Positions 1 through 7,383 of a DNA stretch of 20,096 bases are shown here, piece after piece. The DNA lies in NCBI GenBank assembly GCA_013694495.1, contig JACDCH010000370.1, forward strand, positions 1 to 20,096, given 5' to 3'. Each line of letters opens with the position of its first letter. Position 1 is the stretch's first letter. The translations under genes were made by a program, and so were the position numbers. Below the pieces are notes generated by a model. The model was not told the DNA's origin and made no database searches. It was given only the letters and a program-made list of their open reading frames with translations. This stretch comes from Acidimicrobiia bacterium. Its GTDB lineage: Bacteria; Actinomycetota; Acidimicrobiia; Acidimicrobiales; JACDCH01.

Positions 1-70
1 ATCCCCGGCGGCGCCCCGGCGGCGGCGACGCCGGACGGAGCGCCGGCGGCGACGATCCCCGGCGGCGCCC
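1..70 (+). repeat. 54-bp in-frame tandem repeat coding an Ala/Pro/Gly linker
   Basis: The string ATCCCCGGCGGCGCCCC occurs at 1-17 and again at 55-71 in the same reading frame, giving a period of 54 bp (18 codons). The coded unit begins IPGGAP and contains A/T/P/D/G-rich sequence. At least 1.3 copies are visible and the array probably continues left of the window. It lies in the linker between the missing signal peptide and the ligand-binding fold of the substrate-binding protein. Confidence 0.75.
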
Positions 71-1194
71 CTGTTGGATCCGACGCTGCTGCAGGGACCT
101 GCGCGGAGGACACCTCACCGATCCGCATCGGTGCGGTCAGCACCCTGAGCGGACTGGTCGGGGCCAACGGCGCCGGGCAGCAGGCCGGCCTCCAAGCCTG
201 GTTGCAGGACGTCAACGCCAGAGGCGGAATCCTGTGCCGCCCCGTTGAGTTGACGGTCGTCGACGACGGCGGCGATCCGGCCCGCCACGCCGCCTTGAAG
301 CGCCAGTTGATCCAGGACGGCGGGATCACCGCGGTCGTTGGGGAGTACTCCCCGCTCACGGCCCAGGCCGGCGCGCAGGTGAGCCAGGAGTTCGGCATCC
401 CGCAGATCGGAGGGCTGTCCGCGAGCCCTGCCGACTTCACCTCGGCCCTCTCGTTCCCATTTCAAGGATCCGCTTACCCGGAGAGCACGGCGTTGGGGCG
501 CTACCGGACCATCGGCTCGGGATCCAGGGTAGCCATCTTCTACGTCTCGGAGGTCGACTTCGGGGTCATCGCGGCCGACACGTTCCAGCAGTCGTGGGAG
601 GCGAACGGCGGCGAGACGGTGGTGCGGGCCTCGATCAGTCTCGCCCAACCCGATTTCACCGCGGAGGTGGCGAGAGCCCAGAGCGCCGGCGCCGACACTG
701 TCTACCTGGCGTCGGAGATCAGCGGTTGCAACCGGTTCTTCGACGCTGCCCGCCGCCAGGGCTACCGGCCGACCTTGCTCGCCAACTCGTCGTGCTTCCA
801 CGTCAACTTGCGCAGTTCCGCGGACGTCGCCTCCGACCGCTTCGTCACCGTCACCACCTTCGAGGCACCCATCAGCCCGATCCCAGCTGTGGCGGCTATG
901 CGCGACGCAGTTGCCCTTTACCAGCCGCAGCTGGAGGATCCGGCCAACGACGGCACGGTGATGCGCGGCTGGGCGTCCGGCCGACTTTTCGAGTTGGCGG
1001 TTGCCCAGGCCGGGGGCCGTGCTGATCCACAGTCGTTGGTCGACGCCATGCACGCCTTGCAGGACGTGACCCTCGACGGCCTCATCCCGCCCCTGTCGTG
1101 GCCGGAGGGTCCCCACCCGGAGCGCCTGTGCGCCAAGCTCCTCCTCTTCGACGGCACGGATTACAACCCGATCACGCCGGACTTCCTGTGCTGA
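1..1194 (+). CDS. Branched-chain amino acid-type ABC transporter substrate-binding protein (5' partial)
   Basis: The reading frame is open from base 1, so the start codon and signal peptide lie outside the window. The visible protein begins with a low-complexity Ala/Pro/Gly linker (about residues 1-30), then a type-1 periplasmic binding fold. The fold opens with IRIGAVSTLSG, typical of the first strand of LivJ/LivK-like and other Peripla_BP_6 proteins, followed by VNARGGI and a VVDDGGDP segment. It should bind a small amphipathic ligand (branched-chain amino acid, amide, or an organic acid) outside the membrane and pass it to the LivH-LivM permease encoded at 2923-4827. Cysteines near the start (TCAED) and at the very end (FLC) could form a disulphide. 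The ligand cannot be read from the sequence. The next gene overlaps the stop by 7 bp. Family is secure; substrate is unknown. Confidence 0.9.
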   Translation: MPGGAPAAATPDGAPAATIPGGAPVGSDAAAGTCAEDTSPIRIGAVSTLSGLVGANGAGQQAGLQAWLQDVNARGGILCRPVELTVVDDGGDPARHAALKRQLIQDGGITAVVGEYSPLTAQAGAQVSQEFGIPQIGGLSASPADFTSALSFPFQGSAYPESTALGRYRTIGSGSRVAIFYVSEVDFGVIAADTFQQSWEANGGETVVRASISLAQPDFTAEVARAQSAGADTVYLASEISGCNRFFDAARRQGYRPTLLANSSCFHVNLRSSADVASDRFVTVTTFEAPISPIPAVAAMRDAVALYQPQLEDPANDGTVMRGWASGRLFELAVAQAGGRADPQSLVDAMHALQDVTLDGLIPPLSWPEGPHPERLCAKLLLFDGTDYNPITPDFLC

Positions 1195-2465
1195 GGTGCC
1201 GGCTCTTGGCGCTCGGGGTGGTGGCGCTGGGAGTTCTCACCGTCGCGCACCCACCAGCAGTCAGGGCTCAGGCAGCAGCTCCGCAATTCGCGTCCTTCTC
1301 TCTGCTTGCTCGCGGCACCGGCCTCGACAGCCTCTACGAGGTACCCGGCCTCCTGCCGGTCGATCGCTTCGTCGAATCATCGGCGCTGTTCAGCGAGGTG
1401 GCGCTCGAGCGGACACGAGCCACCGGACTGGCGGCGGCTCCGAACCCGGGCAGCACCGCCCTCTCGGCGCCGGGTCTCATCGACGGGTTCTCCGGCACCA
1501 CCGACGTTCCTGACTATCCCCTGGCCGTCCGAGCCGAGCACCCCGTCACCCCCGAAGCCAGAGTGAGCGCCGCGACCTTGACCATCTCGGCCAGAGCCCA
1601 AGGCGACAGCGTCAGCGCCGAGGCCCGCCAGGCCGGCGCGTCAGGCGGCGACGTCGAGGGGACAGCCGCCGCCGACGTGCGTGCCGATGACAGCCTCGGA
1701 GCTCGAGCCACGGCGAGCGCTTCGAACCTCGGCGTCGCTGGTGGAGTTGTTGCCGTCGGTTCGGTGCGATCGGTGCTCGAGGTCGCCATCCGACCCGACG
1801 GGATCGAGGTCGTCGAGAGCCGCACCGTCATCAGCGAGCTGGTAGTAGGTGGCGTCCCGGTCGGGCTGGGCGAAGACGGGGTGATCGTTGCTAACGAGGT
1901 GCTCGATCTCGGTGTGCTCGGTGGTGTCCCCGGTCCGGCGTTGCCTTCCGGCCTCACCATCCGGACCGCCGGTCCGACCGAGGAGCGGACGGAGCGGGGC
2001 GCCGTGTTCACCAGCGGATCGCTGATTGTCGAGATGCCCGGGCAGGTCATGGGCCGCCACGCCAAGCTCCGACTCGTCCTGGGCGAGGCCTCTATCGCCG
2101 TCGGGTCCGTGCCGTCGCCGATCAGACCGGCGGCCCCTCGGCCGAACCCGAACATCATCGCGGTGCCGGTCGCCGCCTCGATCTTCACACCTATCGCCGA
2201 CGCGCCGAGCGCAGCCGGCGCGGCGTTGGGGGCGGCAACTCAGGTTGGCGCGGCGTCGGCGCCGACATCGACATCCGGCGCATCCGTCACGAACCCGCCC
2301 ACCGCCGGAATCCCGGTTTCCTCTGCCTTGCCCGTGCTCGACTTCCGTCCGGTGTACCCGTGGTTGGCCGCGCTCGGCGCCGGGGCCATCTGGCTACGTC
2401 GATGGCTCGCCAGAGCAGTGCGCGAAACCCGTGGCTCCGACCTTCGACCCCTCTGGAGATGGTGA
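1188..2465 (+). CDS. Secreted, C-terminally membrane-anchored protein of unknown function
   Basis: No function is recognised. The chosen start is the GTG at 1188, which overlaps the previous stop by 7 bp and directly precedes a signal peptide: an LRCRLLAL basic start, a hydrophobic LGVVALGVLTV core and an AVRAQA cleavage region. Longer in-frame starts upstream read antisense-like sequence within the previous gene. The 425-residue product is mostly beta-prone, Ser/Thr/Ala/Val-rich sequence. It includes internal stretches that look like repeated extracellular strands, a Pro/Ala/Thr-rich stalk, then one C-terminal hydrophobic helix (PWLAALGAGAIWL) followed by arginines, which should anchor it with the bulk outside the cell. 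There is no LPxTG motif. The layout resembles actinobacterial choice-of-anchor surface proteins. Its position between a binding protein and its permease suggests a surface accessory to uptake, but this is an inference. Confidence 0.75.
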   Translation: MLRCRLLALGVVALGVLTVAHPPAVRAQAAAPQFASFSLLARGTGLDSLYEVPGLLPVDRFVESSALFSEVALERTRATGLAAAPNPGSTALSAPGLIDGFSGTTDVPDYPLAVRAEHPVTPEARVSAATLTISARAQGDSVSAEARQAGASGGDVEGTAAADVRADDSLGARATASASNLGVAGGVVAVGSVRSVLEVAIRPDGIEVVESRTVISELVVGGVPVGLGEDGVIVANEVLDLGVLGGVPGPALPSGLTIRTAGPTEERTERGAVFTSGSLIVEMPGQVMGRHAKLRLVLGEASIAVGSVPSPIRPAAPRPNPNIIAVPVAASIFTPIADAPSAAGAALGAATQVGAASAPTSTSGASVTNPPTAGIPVSSALPVLDFRPVYPWLAALGAGAIWLRRWLARAVRETRGSDLRPLWRW

Positions 2466-2923
2466 TGGATGACCGGGCCACAAGTGAGGGCGAGACGATG
2501 CCGCGGCGGCGGGCCCTCCTCGAGTTGACGCCCGAAGCGGCCGAGCGCTTCCGTGACCCGCGGGTGGTGATCGGCTTCGTCCTCATCGCCGCTGGCGCGG
2601 TCGCTCTGATCGCCGGCTACTTCGGGGTGAGCGCGACCCTCGACCCCGGCAAGCAGCTGCCCTTTATCATCAGTGGGGGCATCGGCGGGGTGTTCCTCCT
2701 CGGGGCCGGTGCCGCCGTCCTGTTCTCCAGCGAGCTGGCAGCGCTGCGGACCCAGAATCGCGAACTGCGCGAACTCGTGATCCACCTCAAGGAGGACATC
2801 GGCGGCCTCCGCGACGGTCTCCTGAGTGATGTCGCGCTCGAGCACCTCCCGGCGGACGAACTCGGTGGCGCAGAGAACGGAGCGGACACGACGCAGGGCC
2901 GCCGGAAGCGGCCAGCCGGCTGA
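2465..2923 (+). CDS. Small two-helix membrane protein with C-terminal coiled coil
   Basis: The start is the ATG at 2465. It shares one base with the previous stop and has GGAG at 2455-2458, six bases upstream. The 152-residue protein has a charged N terminus, two hydrophobic segments (about residues 33-52, VVIGFVLIAAGAVALIAG, and about 64-86), and then a heptad-like stretch with leucines (ELAALRTQNRELRELVIHL, about 88-115) that should form a cytoplasmic coiled coil. The tail is acidic, then basic. No family was recognised. The gene is tightly coupled to both neighbours (TGATG overlaps on each side), so it is probably made in step with the secreted anchor protein and the permease. It could be a scaffold or assembly partner; nothing in the sequence proves it. 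Confidence 0.75.
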   Translation: MDDRATSEGETMPRRRALLELTPEAAERFRDPRVVIGFVLIAAGAVALIAGYFGVSATLDPGKQLPFIISGGIGGVFLLGAGAAVLFSSELAALRTQNRELRELVIHLKEDIGGLRDGLLSDVALEHLPADELGGAENGADTTQGRRKRPAG

Positions 2924-4827
2924 TGTCGGCCTACGTCCCCTTCCTCGTCGCTGGGTTGGTCACCGGTTCCGTCTACGCGATCGCCGCCACCGGACTGGTG
3001 CTCACCTATCGCACGACCGGGCTGTTCAACTTCGCCCACGGCGGGGTGTCGATGGTTGTCGGCTTCGCCTTCCACCAACTGCGGAGCGAGTGGTCGGTGG
3101 CCACCCCGATCGCCTTCGTTCTCAGCCTGTTCGTCGTTGGGCCCCTCGTTGGGGTGGTTATCGACCGGTTGCTCTTCCGCAACCTCCAAGGCTCATCGCA
3201 GGCCGCGCGAATCGTCGTGACTATCGGCCTGCTCGTCTTCCTGTCGGGCGGGGCGGCGGTGGTGTTCGGGTCCGAACCGCGGCAGGTCGAGCCGTTCCTC
3301 TCCCAGGCCACCATCGATCTGGGCACGGTGAACCTCGGCTACGACCAGCTCACGATCATCGCCATCGGTCTCGTGGTCCTCGTGGGGCTCCTGGTCTTTT
3401 TCCGGTCGAGCCGCTTGGGCCTCGCGATGCGGGCCGTGGTCGACAACCGGACGTTGGTCCGTCTGGGCGGCTTCTCGGCTGGTCGCATCTCGTCGATCAC
3501 CTGGGCGTTGGGAACCACCCTGGCCGGCCTGGCAGGCATCCTGTTCGTGCCCCTCGTCGGACTCGACACCGTGACCCTCGTGCTCCTCGTGGTGAAGGCT
3601 TATGCCGCGGCCGTGTTCGGCCGGCTCACCGATCTCCGGATCGCCTACCTCGCCGCAATCCTGTTGGGGTTGATCGAATCGCTGTCGCTGAAGGTGTTCG
3701 CCGGGTATCCGACCCTGGTGAACGGGATCCGGCCCTCGATCCCGTTCCTGTGCCTGTTCGGTTACCTGGCGTTCGTGAAGCGAGGCCGACTCCGCGAGCT
3801 GGGCGTGGCCGCCCCGTGGGAGGGGTCGGTGCGGTCGAGGCCCTTCAGCCGGCGGGTCCAGGCCGGGTGGGTGGGAGTGGGAGTGCTGGCCGTGTTCGCG
3901 CTCTCCCCCACCCGGCTCTTCGTGTTCGGTTTCGCTCTGGCGTTGGCCTGCATCTTTGTGAGCCTCGGTCTGCTGATTGGGATGTCCGGCCAGATCAACC
4001 TTGCTCACACCGCGCTCGTCGGTACGGGCGCGTTCGTCTACATCCACGCCACAGTCGACTGGGGGGTGCCGTTCCTCTTCGGGCTGCTCATAGCCGCCGC
4101 CGCGGTGATCCCACTGGGCCTGCTGATCGCGGTGCCGGCGCTGCGCCTACCGAGCTTGTTCCTGGCCCTCGCCACGTTCGGCTTCGGGCTGCTGGTCGAC
4201 GGGCTGATCTTCACCTCGATCCCCTTCTCCGGCGGCCAGAACGGCCTCATCGCCCACCGCCCATCGTTGCTCTCGGGTGATCGGGCCTACGTGTTGTTCT
4301 TGCTGGTGATGCTCTGCGGCTTCATCGGGATCGTCGGGTTGCTCCGCCGCAGCGCCCTGGGCCGCACCCTCGTGGCACTGCGCGACAGCCCCACGGCCAC
4401 GGAGACCCTGGGGGTCGACCAGCTATGGCCCCGCTTCGCGATCTTCGCCGTGTCGGCCGGCCTAGGGGGCCTCGGCGGCGGCCTGTATGCCGGCATGCTC
4501 CAGGCCGCGAGCAAGACCTACTTCAACACCTTTACCTCCTTGTCGTGGGTGGCCGTCGTGGTGGTGGGCGGCGTGCAGAGCCCGGCGGGCGCTGTCCTGG
4601 CCGCCTTCCTCCTGGCCTTCGCCCCGGAGCTGATCGGCAACCGGCCCGACCTCCTCGAGCTGGTAGCACCAGTGTTCGGCCTGGGGGCCATCGTGCTAGC
4701 CAAGCGACCCGGTGGCCTCCTCGGCCTCCTGCGCTCGGTCCGCCTCGGCGATCTCGTGACCATCAGCTCTCCTCGGGGCGCGCCCGTGCCGGCGTCCGGG
4801 TCACTCGGTCCGACAACCAATGGCTGA
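2923..4827 (+). CDS. LivH-LivM fusion permease of a branched-chain amino acid-type ABC transporter
   Basis: This 634-residue integral membrane protein joins both permease halves of a HAAT/LIV transporter, which are usually two proteins of about 290-330 residues each. The N-terminal half (about 1-290) has the LivH hallmark GLFNFAHGGV near residue 30 and a run of hydrophobic helices. The C-terminal half (about 310-610) has the LivM hallmark MSGQINLAHTALVGTGAF near residue 350 and FSGGQNGL, as in LivM proteins. A basic linker around residues 285-312 joins them. The ATG at 2923 overlaps the upstream stop by one base. The protein should form the membrane channel for the ligand delivered by the substrate-binding protein, driven by the two ATPases encoded directly downstream. 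The family call is secure. The fused form is known in actinobacteria and proteobacteria but is less common than the split form. Confidence 0.95.
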   Translation: MSAYVPFLVAGLVTGSVYAIAATGLVLTYRTTGLFNFAHGGVSMVVGFAFHQLRSEWSVATPIAFVLSLFVVGPLVGVVIDRLLFRNLQGSSQAARIVVTIGLLVFLSGGAAVVFGSEPRQVEPFLSQATIDLGTVNLGYDQLTIIAIGLVVLVGLLVFFRSSRLGLAMRAVVDNRTLVRLGGFSAGRISSITWALGTTLAGLAGILFVPLVGLDTVTLVLLVVKAYAAAVFGRLTDLRIAYLAAILLGLIESLSLKVFAGYPTLVNGIRPSIPFLCLFGYLAFVKRGRLRELGVAAPWEGSVRSRPFSRRVQAGWVGVGVLAVFALSPTRLFVFGFALALACIFVSLGLLIGMSGQINLAHTALVGTGAFVYIHATVDWGVPFLFGLLIAAAAVIPLGLLIAVPALRLPSLFLALATFGFGLLVDGLIFTSIPFSGGQNGLIAHRPSLLSGDRAYVLFLLVMLCGFIGIVGLLRRSALGRTLVALRDSPTATETLGVDQLWPRFAIFAVSAGLGGLGGGLYAGMLQAASKTYFNTFTSLSWVAVVVVGGVQSPAGAVLAAFLLAFAPELIGNRPDLLELVAPVFGLGAIVLAKRPGGLLGLLRSVRLGDLVTISSPRGAPVPASGSLGPTTNG

Positions 4828-5629
4828 TCCGAAGGTGGGGGGCGCCGGCGCGTCCGAGAGCTTCCTGGTGGCACGAGATCTGTCAGTCCGTTTCGGGGGC
4901 CTGTTGGCGGTCGACGCCGCGTCGATCGAGGTCGACCGGGGTGAGATCGTCGGCTTGATCGGCCCCAACGGCGCCGGAAAGACCACCATCTTCGCGGCCC
5001 TCTGGGGCCTCCTCCCCCTCGCCTCGGGGTCCGTCATGCTCGACGGCCACGACGTCACCAGTTGGTCGCCCGCCCGTCGGGCCCGGTCCGGTCTCGCCCG
5101 GACCTTCCAGCGCCTCGAACTCTTCGGGTCGATGACGGTGCGCGAGAACCTCAGGTATGGCACCGAAGCGCGAGCGCTCGGGGAGCGGCCGTGGCGCCTG
5201 CTCGGTGGTGGCCGTCATCAGGACCTTGACCTGGCCGAGGAGATCCTCGATCTGCTCGAGCTCGGCCCTGTGGCCGATCGATCCGCCGGCGAGCTGCCCG
5301 TTGGGATCGGCCGCCTCATCGAGTTCGGCCGGGCCCTGGCGTCGCGCCCGAACCTCTTGCTTCTCGACGAGCCCTCCTCGGGCCTCGACCCGGCCGAGAC
5401 GGTGGCCTTTGTGGGCCAGATCCGGCGGGCCGTCGAGCGGTTCGGCTGCGGGGTGCTGCTCATCGAGCACGACATGAGCCTGGTGATCGGGGTGTGCGAG
5501 CGACTCCAAGTCATCGACTTCGGCCGGCTGGTCTCGGAGGGCCCGACCGCGGAGGTGGTCGTCGACCCACGGGTTCAGGCCGCCTACCTGGGCAGCGAGG
5601 CGGTCGGGGTGGTTGGTCCCAGTGGGTGA
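4820..5629 (+). CDS. livG: ABC transporter ATP-binding protein, LivG type
   Basis: This 269-residue ATPase powers the LIV-type importer on the cytoplasmic face. It carries Walker A GPNGAGKTT at residues 48-56, Walker B LLLLDEP with D183 and catalytic E184, and H217 of the H-loop in IEHDM. The ABC signature is ELPVGIGR (158-165), which departs from the usual LSGGQ but keeps the central Gly and resembles the variants seen in some actinobacterial LivG proteins. The extended helical region with LFGSMTVRENL is typical of LivG. The ATG at 4820 overlaps the permease stop by 8 bp. It should pair with the LivF-type ATPase that follows. Confidence 0.93.
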   Translation: MADPKVGGAGASESFLVARDLSVRFGGLLAVDAASIEVDRGEIVGLIGPNGAGKTTIFAALWGLLPLASGSVMLDGHDVTSWSPARRARSGLARTFQRLELFGSMTVRENLRYGTEARALGERPWRLLGGGRHQDLDLAEEILDLLELGPVADRSAGELPVGIGRLIEFGRALASRPNLLLLDEPSSGLDPAETVAFVGQIRRAVERFGCGVLLIEHDMSLVIGVCERLQVIDFGRLVSEGPTAEVVVDPRVQAAYLGSEAVGVVGPSG

Positions 5630-5630
5630 C

Positions 5631-5637
5631 GGGGAGG
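5631..5637 (+). promoter_or_regulatory. Ribosome binding site that decides the livF start
   Basis: GGGGAGG lies 8 bases before the TTG at 5646. In-frame alternatives at TTG 5613 and GTG 5622 lie upstream of this site and have no comparable sequence before them. Confidence 0.5.
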
Positions 5638-5645
5638 TCGCTCTG

Positions 5646-6350
5646 TTGACCGTTGCCGGAGTCAGGGCCGGCTACGGGCAGGGCGACGTGCTCTTGGGCG
5701 TCGACCTCGACGTCGCCGCCGGGCAGCTGTTCGTGCTGCTCGGACCCAACGGCGCGGGGAAGTCGACCCTGCTGGGAGTCATCGCCGGCCTCGTCGTCCC
5801 CGGGTCGGGGTCGGTGCGACTCGATGGGCGGTCCCTGGCGGGCCATGACCCCGAGGAGATCGCCCGCTGCGGCGTGTACCTCGTGCCTGAAGGCCGGTCA
5901 GTGTTCCCCAGCCTCACGGTTCGCGAGAACCTCCGGATGGCCTGCGGGCGACCTGAACGGTCCTCGAGTGACGGGATGGAACGGGCCATCGACGCCTTCC
6001 CGAAGCTGGGCGAACGCCTCACCCAGCTGGCGGGGACGATGAGCGGTGGCGAGCAGCAGATGGTGGCCCTTGCTCGCGCCTACCTCGCCGCCCCCAGGGT
6101 GCTGCTGCTGGACGAGCCCTCCCTGGGCCTCGCCCCGATCATCGTGGACGAGGTGTTCGCCGCGGTGGGACGATTCAAGGCCGAAGGGATGACCATCGTG
6201 TTGGTCGAGCAGTACGTCCACCGGGCTTTGGCCGTGGCCGATGCGGTAGCCGTCCTCGAGAAGGGCCGCATCGTTCTCGCCGGGACCCCAGCAACCATCA
6301 GCGCCGACGCGTTGGCCGACCGGTACCTCGGTGTCGGGACGTCGCCGTGA
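5646..6350 (+). CDS. livF: ABC transporter ATP-binding protein, LivF type
   Basis: This is the second ATPase of the LIV-type importer. From the TTG at 5646 the protein reads TVAGVRAGYG, which matches where LivF proteins normally begin, and GGGGAGG precedes it. Starts at TTG 5613 or GTG 5622 would add 8-11 residues and overlap livG. It has Walker A GPNGAGKST (residues 33-41), signature MSGGEQQM, Walker B LLLDEPSLGLAP, and VEQYVHRAL at the H-loop position, where LivF proteins usually carry EQN rather than a histidine. The Pro-Glu-Gly-Arg segment VPEGRSVFPSLTVRENL is a strong LivF marker. The length of 234 residues is normal for the family. The gene closes the transporter part of the operon. Confidence 0.92.
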   Translation: MTVAGVRAGYGQGDVLLGVDLDVAAGQLFVLLGPNGAGKSTLLGVIAGLVVPGSGSVRLDGRSLAGHDPEEIARCGVYLVPEGRSVFPSLTVRENLRMACGRPERSSSDGMERAIDAFPKLGERLTQLAGTMSGGEQQMVALARAYLAAPRVLLLDEPSLGLAPIIVDEVFAAVGRFKAEGMTIVLVEQYVHRALAVADAVAVLEKGRIVLAGTPATISADALADRYLGVGTSP

Positions 6351-6387
6351 CGCGCGCGGACGCCGGTCTTGTCGGCAGGACGGTCAC

Positions 6388-7383
6388 ATGATCAAGCCAT
6401 CCCGAGGGCCCAACATGGGCGCGCCCAGCCGGTCGGTCCGCAACGGTCTCGACGATGTCGATCGGACCCTCATCGAGAGGCTCCGCACTGACGGCCGGGC
6501 CAGCAACCGGTCCTTGGCGGTTGCCCTCGGCGTCAACGAGGCGACGGTCAGCAGCCGGTTGCGCCGCCTCGAGGAGGATCGGGTCGTCCGGGTCGTGGCG
6601 GTGACCGACATGGAGGCGTTAGGCCATGAGTTCCTGGCCTTCGCCAAGGTGCAGGTCTCGGGACGGACCGTCGGTGAGGTCGGCGCGCAACTGGCCGAGA
6701 TGCCGGAGAACATCGGGGTGGTGGTGACGGTCGGAGCCAGTGACCTGATCCTCAGTGTCCTCGCCCGCGACCGTCACCACCTCAGCAAACTGCTCACCGA
6801 CGCCATCCCGGCCGTAGAGGGCGTCAGCCGTGTCCGGTGCGAGCTCGCCCTCGACGTCCTGCTGTTCCGGTCGGAGTGGGCGACCTTCGGCTCCGAGGAC
6901 CGTCCGGTGGAACCCAGGGGCGAGAGCGGGCAGGTCGACAGCCTCGACCTGCGCATCATCGACCTGCTCCAGGAGGACGCCAGGAGCAGCAACCGAAGGG
7001 TCGCGGCACAGCTCGGTGTCTCCGAGGGCACGGTGCGAGCGCGGATCAAGCGCTTGGAGGACGACCGGGTCATACGCATCCAAGCCATCTCCGACACCAC
7101 CGCGTTCAACCTCAGCGCCTCGGCCTACGTCGGCGTACAGGTCGAGGGCGGCAAGGTCGACTCGGTGGCCAGTGCACTCGTCGGGTTCGACGAGGCCGCT
7201 GCGGTGGTGCGCAGCCTCGGCGACTACGACCTTTGGGTCGTCCTCATGGCGTCGTCGCGCGAGGCGCTGATCGATCTCGTCCTCAACCGAATCGCCACGC
7301 TCCCGGGCGTCAAGCGCACCGAGACGACCGAGAGTTGCGGCGTGATCAAGCACTCCTACACCTGGGCTCGGCTCGTGTCGTGA
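6388..7383 (+). CDS. Tandem (double-length) Lrp/AsnC-family transcriptional regulator
   Basis: The protein contains two complete Lrp/AsnC modules, each a winged HTH followed by an effector-type RAM/ActD ferredoxin-like domain. The first HTH covers about residues 24-75 (DDVDRTLIERL, ASNRSLAVALGVNEATVSSRLRRLEED). The second begins at D184 (DSLDLRIIDLLQEDAR, VSEGTVRARIKRLEDDRVI). Typical Lrp proteins have one module of about 150 residues; this one has 331, so one chain may do the work of a dimer. The ATG at 6388 was chosen because AGGA at 6377-6380 precedes it. ATG 6415 is a workable alternative, and an ORF start at 6331 would overlap livF. The gene lies 37 bp after livF and shares 4 bp with the next gene, so it probably senses the transported ligand or a product and controls this operon. 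That role is inferred from context. Confidence 0.88.
   Translation: MIKPSRGPNMGAPSRSVRNGLDDVDRTLIERLRTDGRASNRSLAVALGVNEATVSSRLRRLEEDRVVRVVAVTDMEALGHEFLAFAKVQVSGRTVGEVGAQLAEMPENIGVVVTVGASDLILSVLARDRHHLSKLLTDAIPAVEGVSRVRCELALDVLLFRSEWATFGSEDRPVEPRGESGQVDSLDLRIIDLLQEDARSSNRRVAAQLGVSEGTVRARIKRLEDDRVIRIQAISDTTAFNLSASAYVGVQVEGGKVDSVASALVGFDEAAAVVRSLGDYDLWVVLMASSREALIDLVLNRIATLPGVKRTETTESCGVIKHSYTWARLVS

Noticed and set aside
115..1116. 333-codon open frame on the minus strand
   Set aside because: It is antisense to the substrate-binding protein, with Arg/Gly/Asp-rich composition and no recognisable motif; a high-G+C shadow.
2826..4280. 484-codon plus-strand open frame
   Set aside because: It reads the permease gene one base out of frame and gives an Arg/Pro-rich product. 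The LivH and LivM motifs are in the other frame.
6837..7379. N-terminal extension of the AveC-like gene
   Set aside because: This part lies wholly inside the regulator gene in another frame; the GTGA overlap at 7380 is the natural start.
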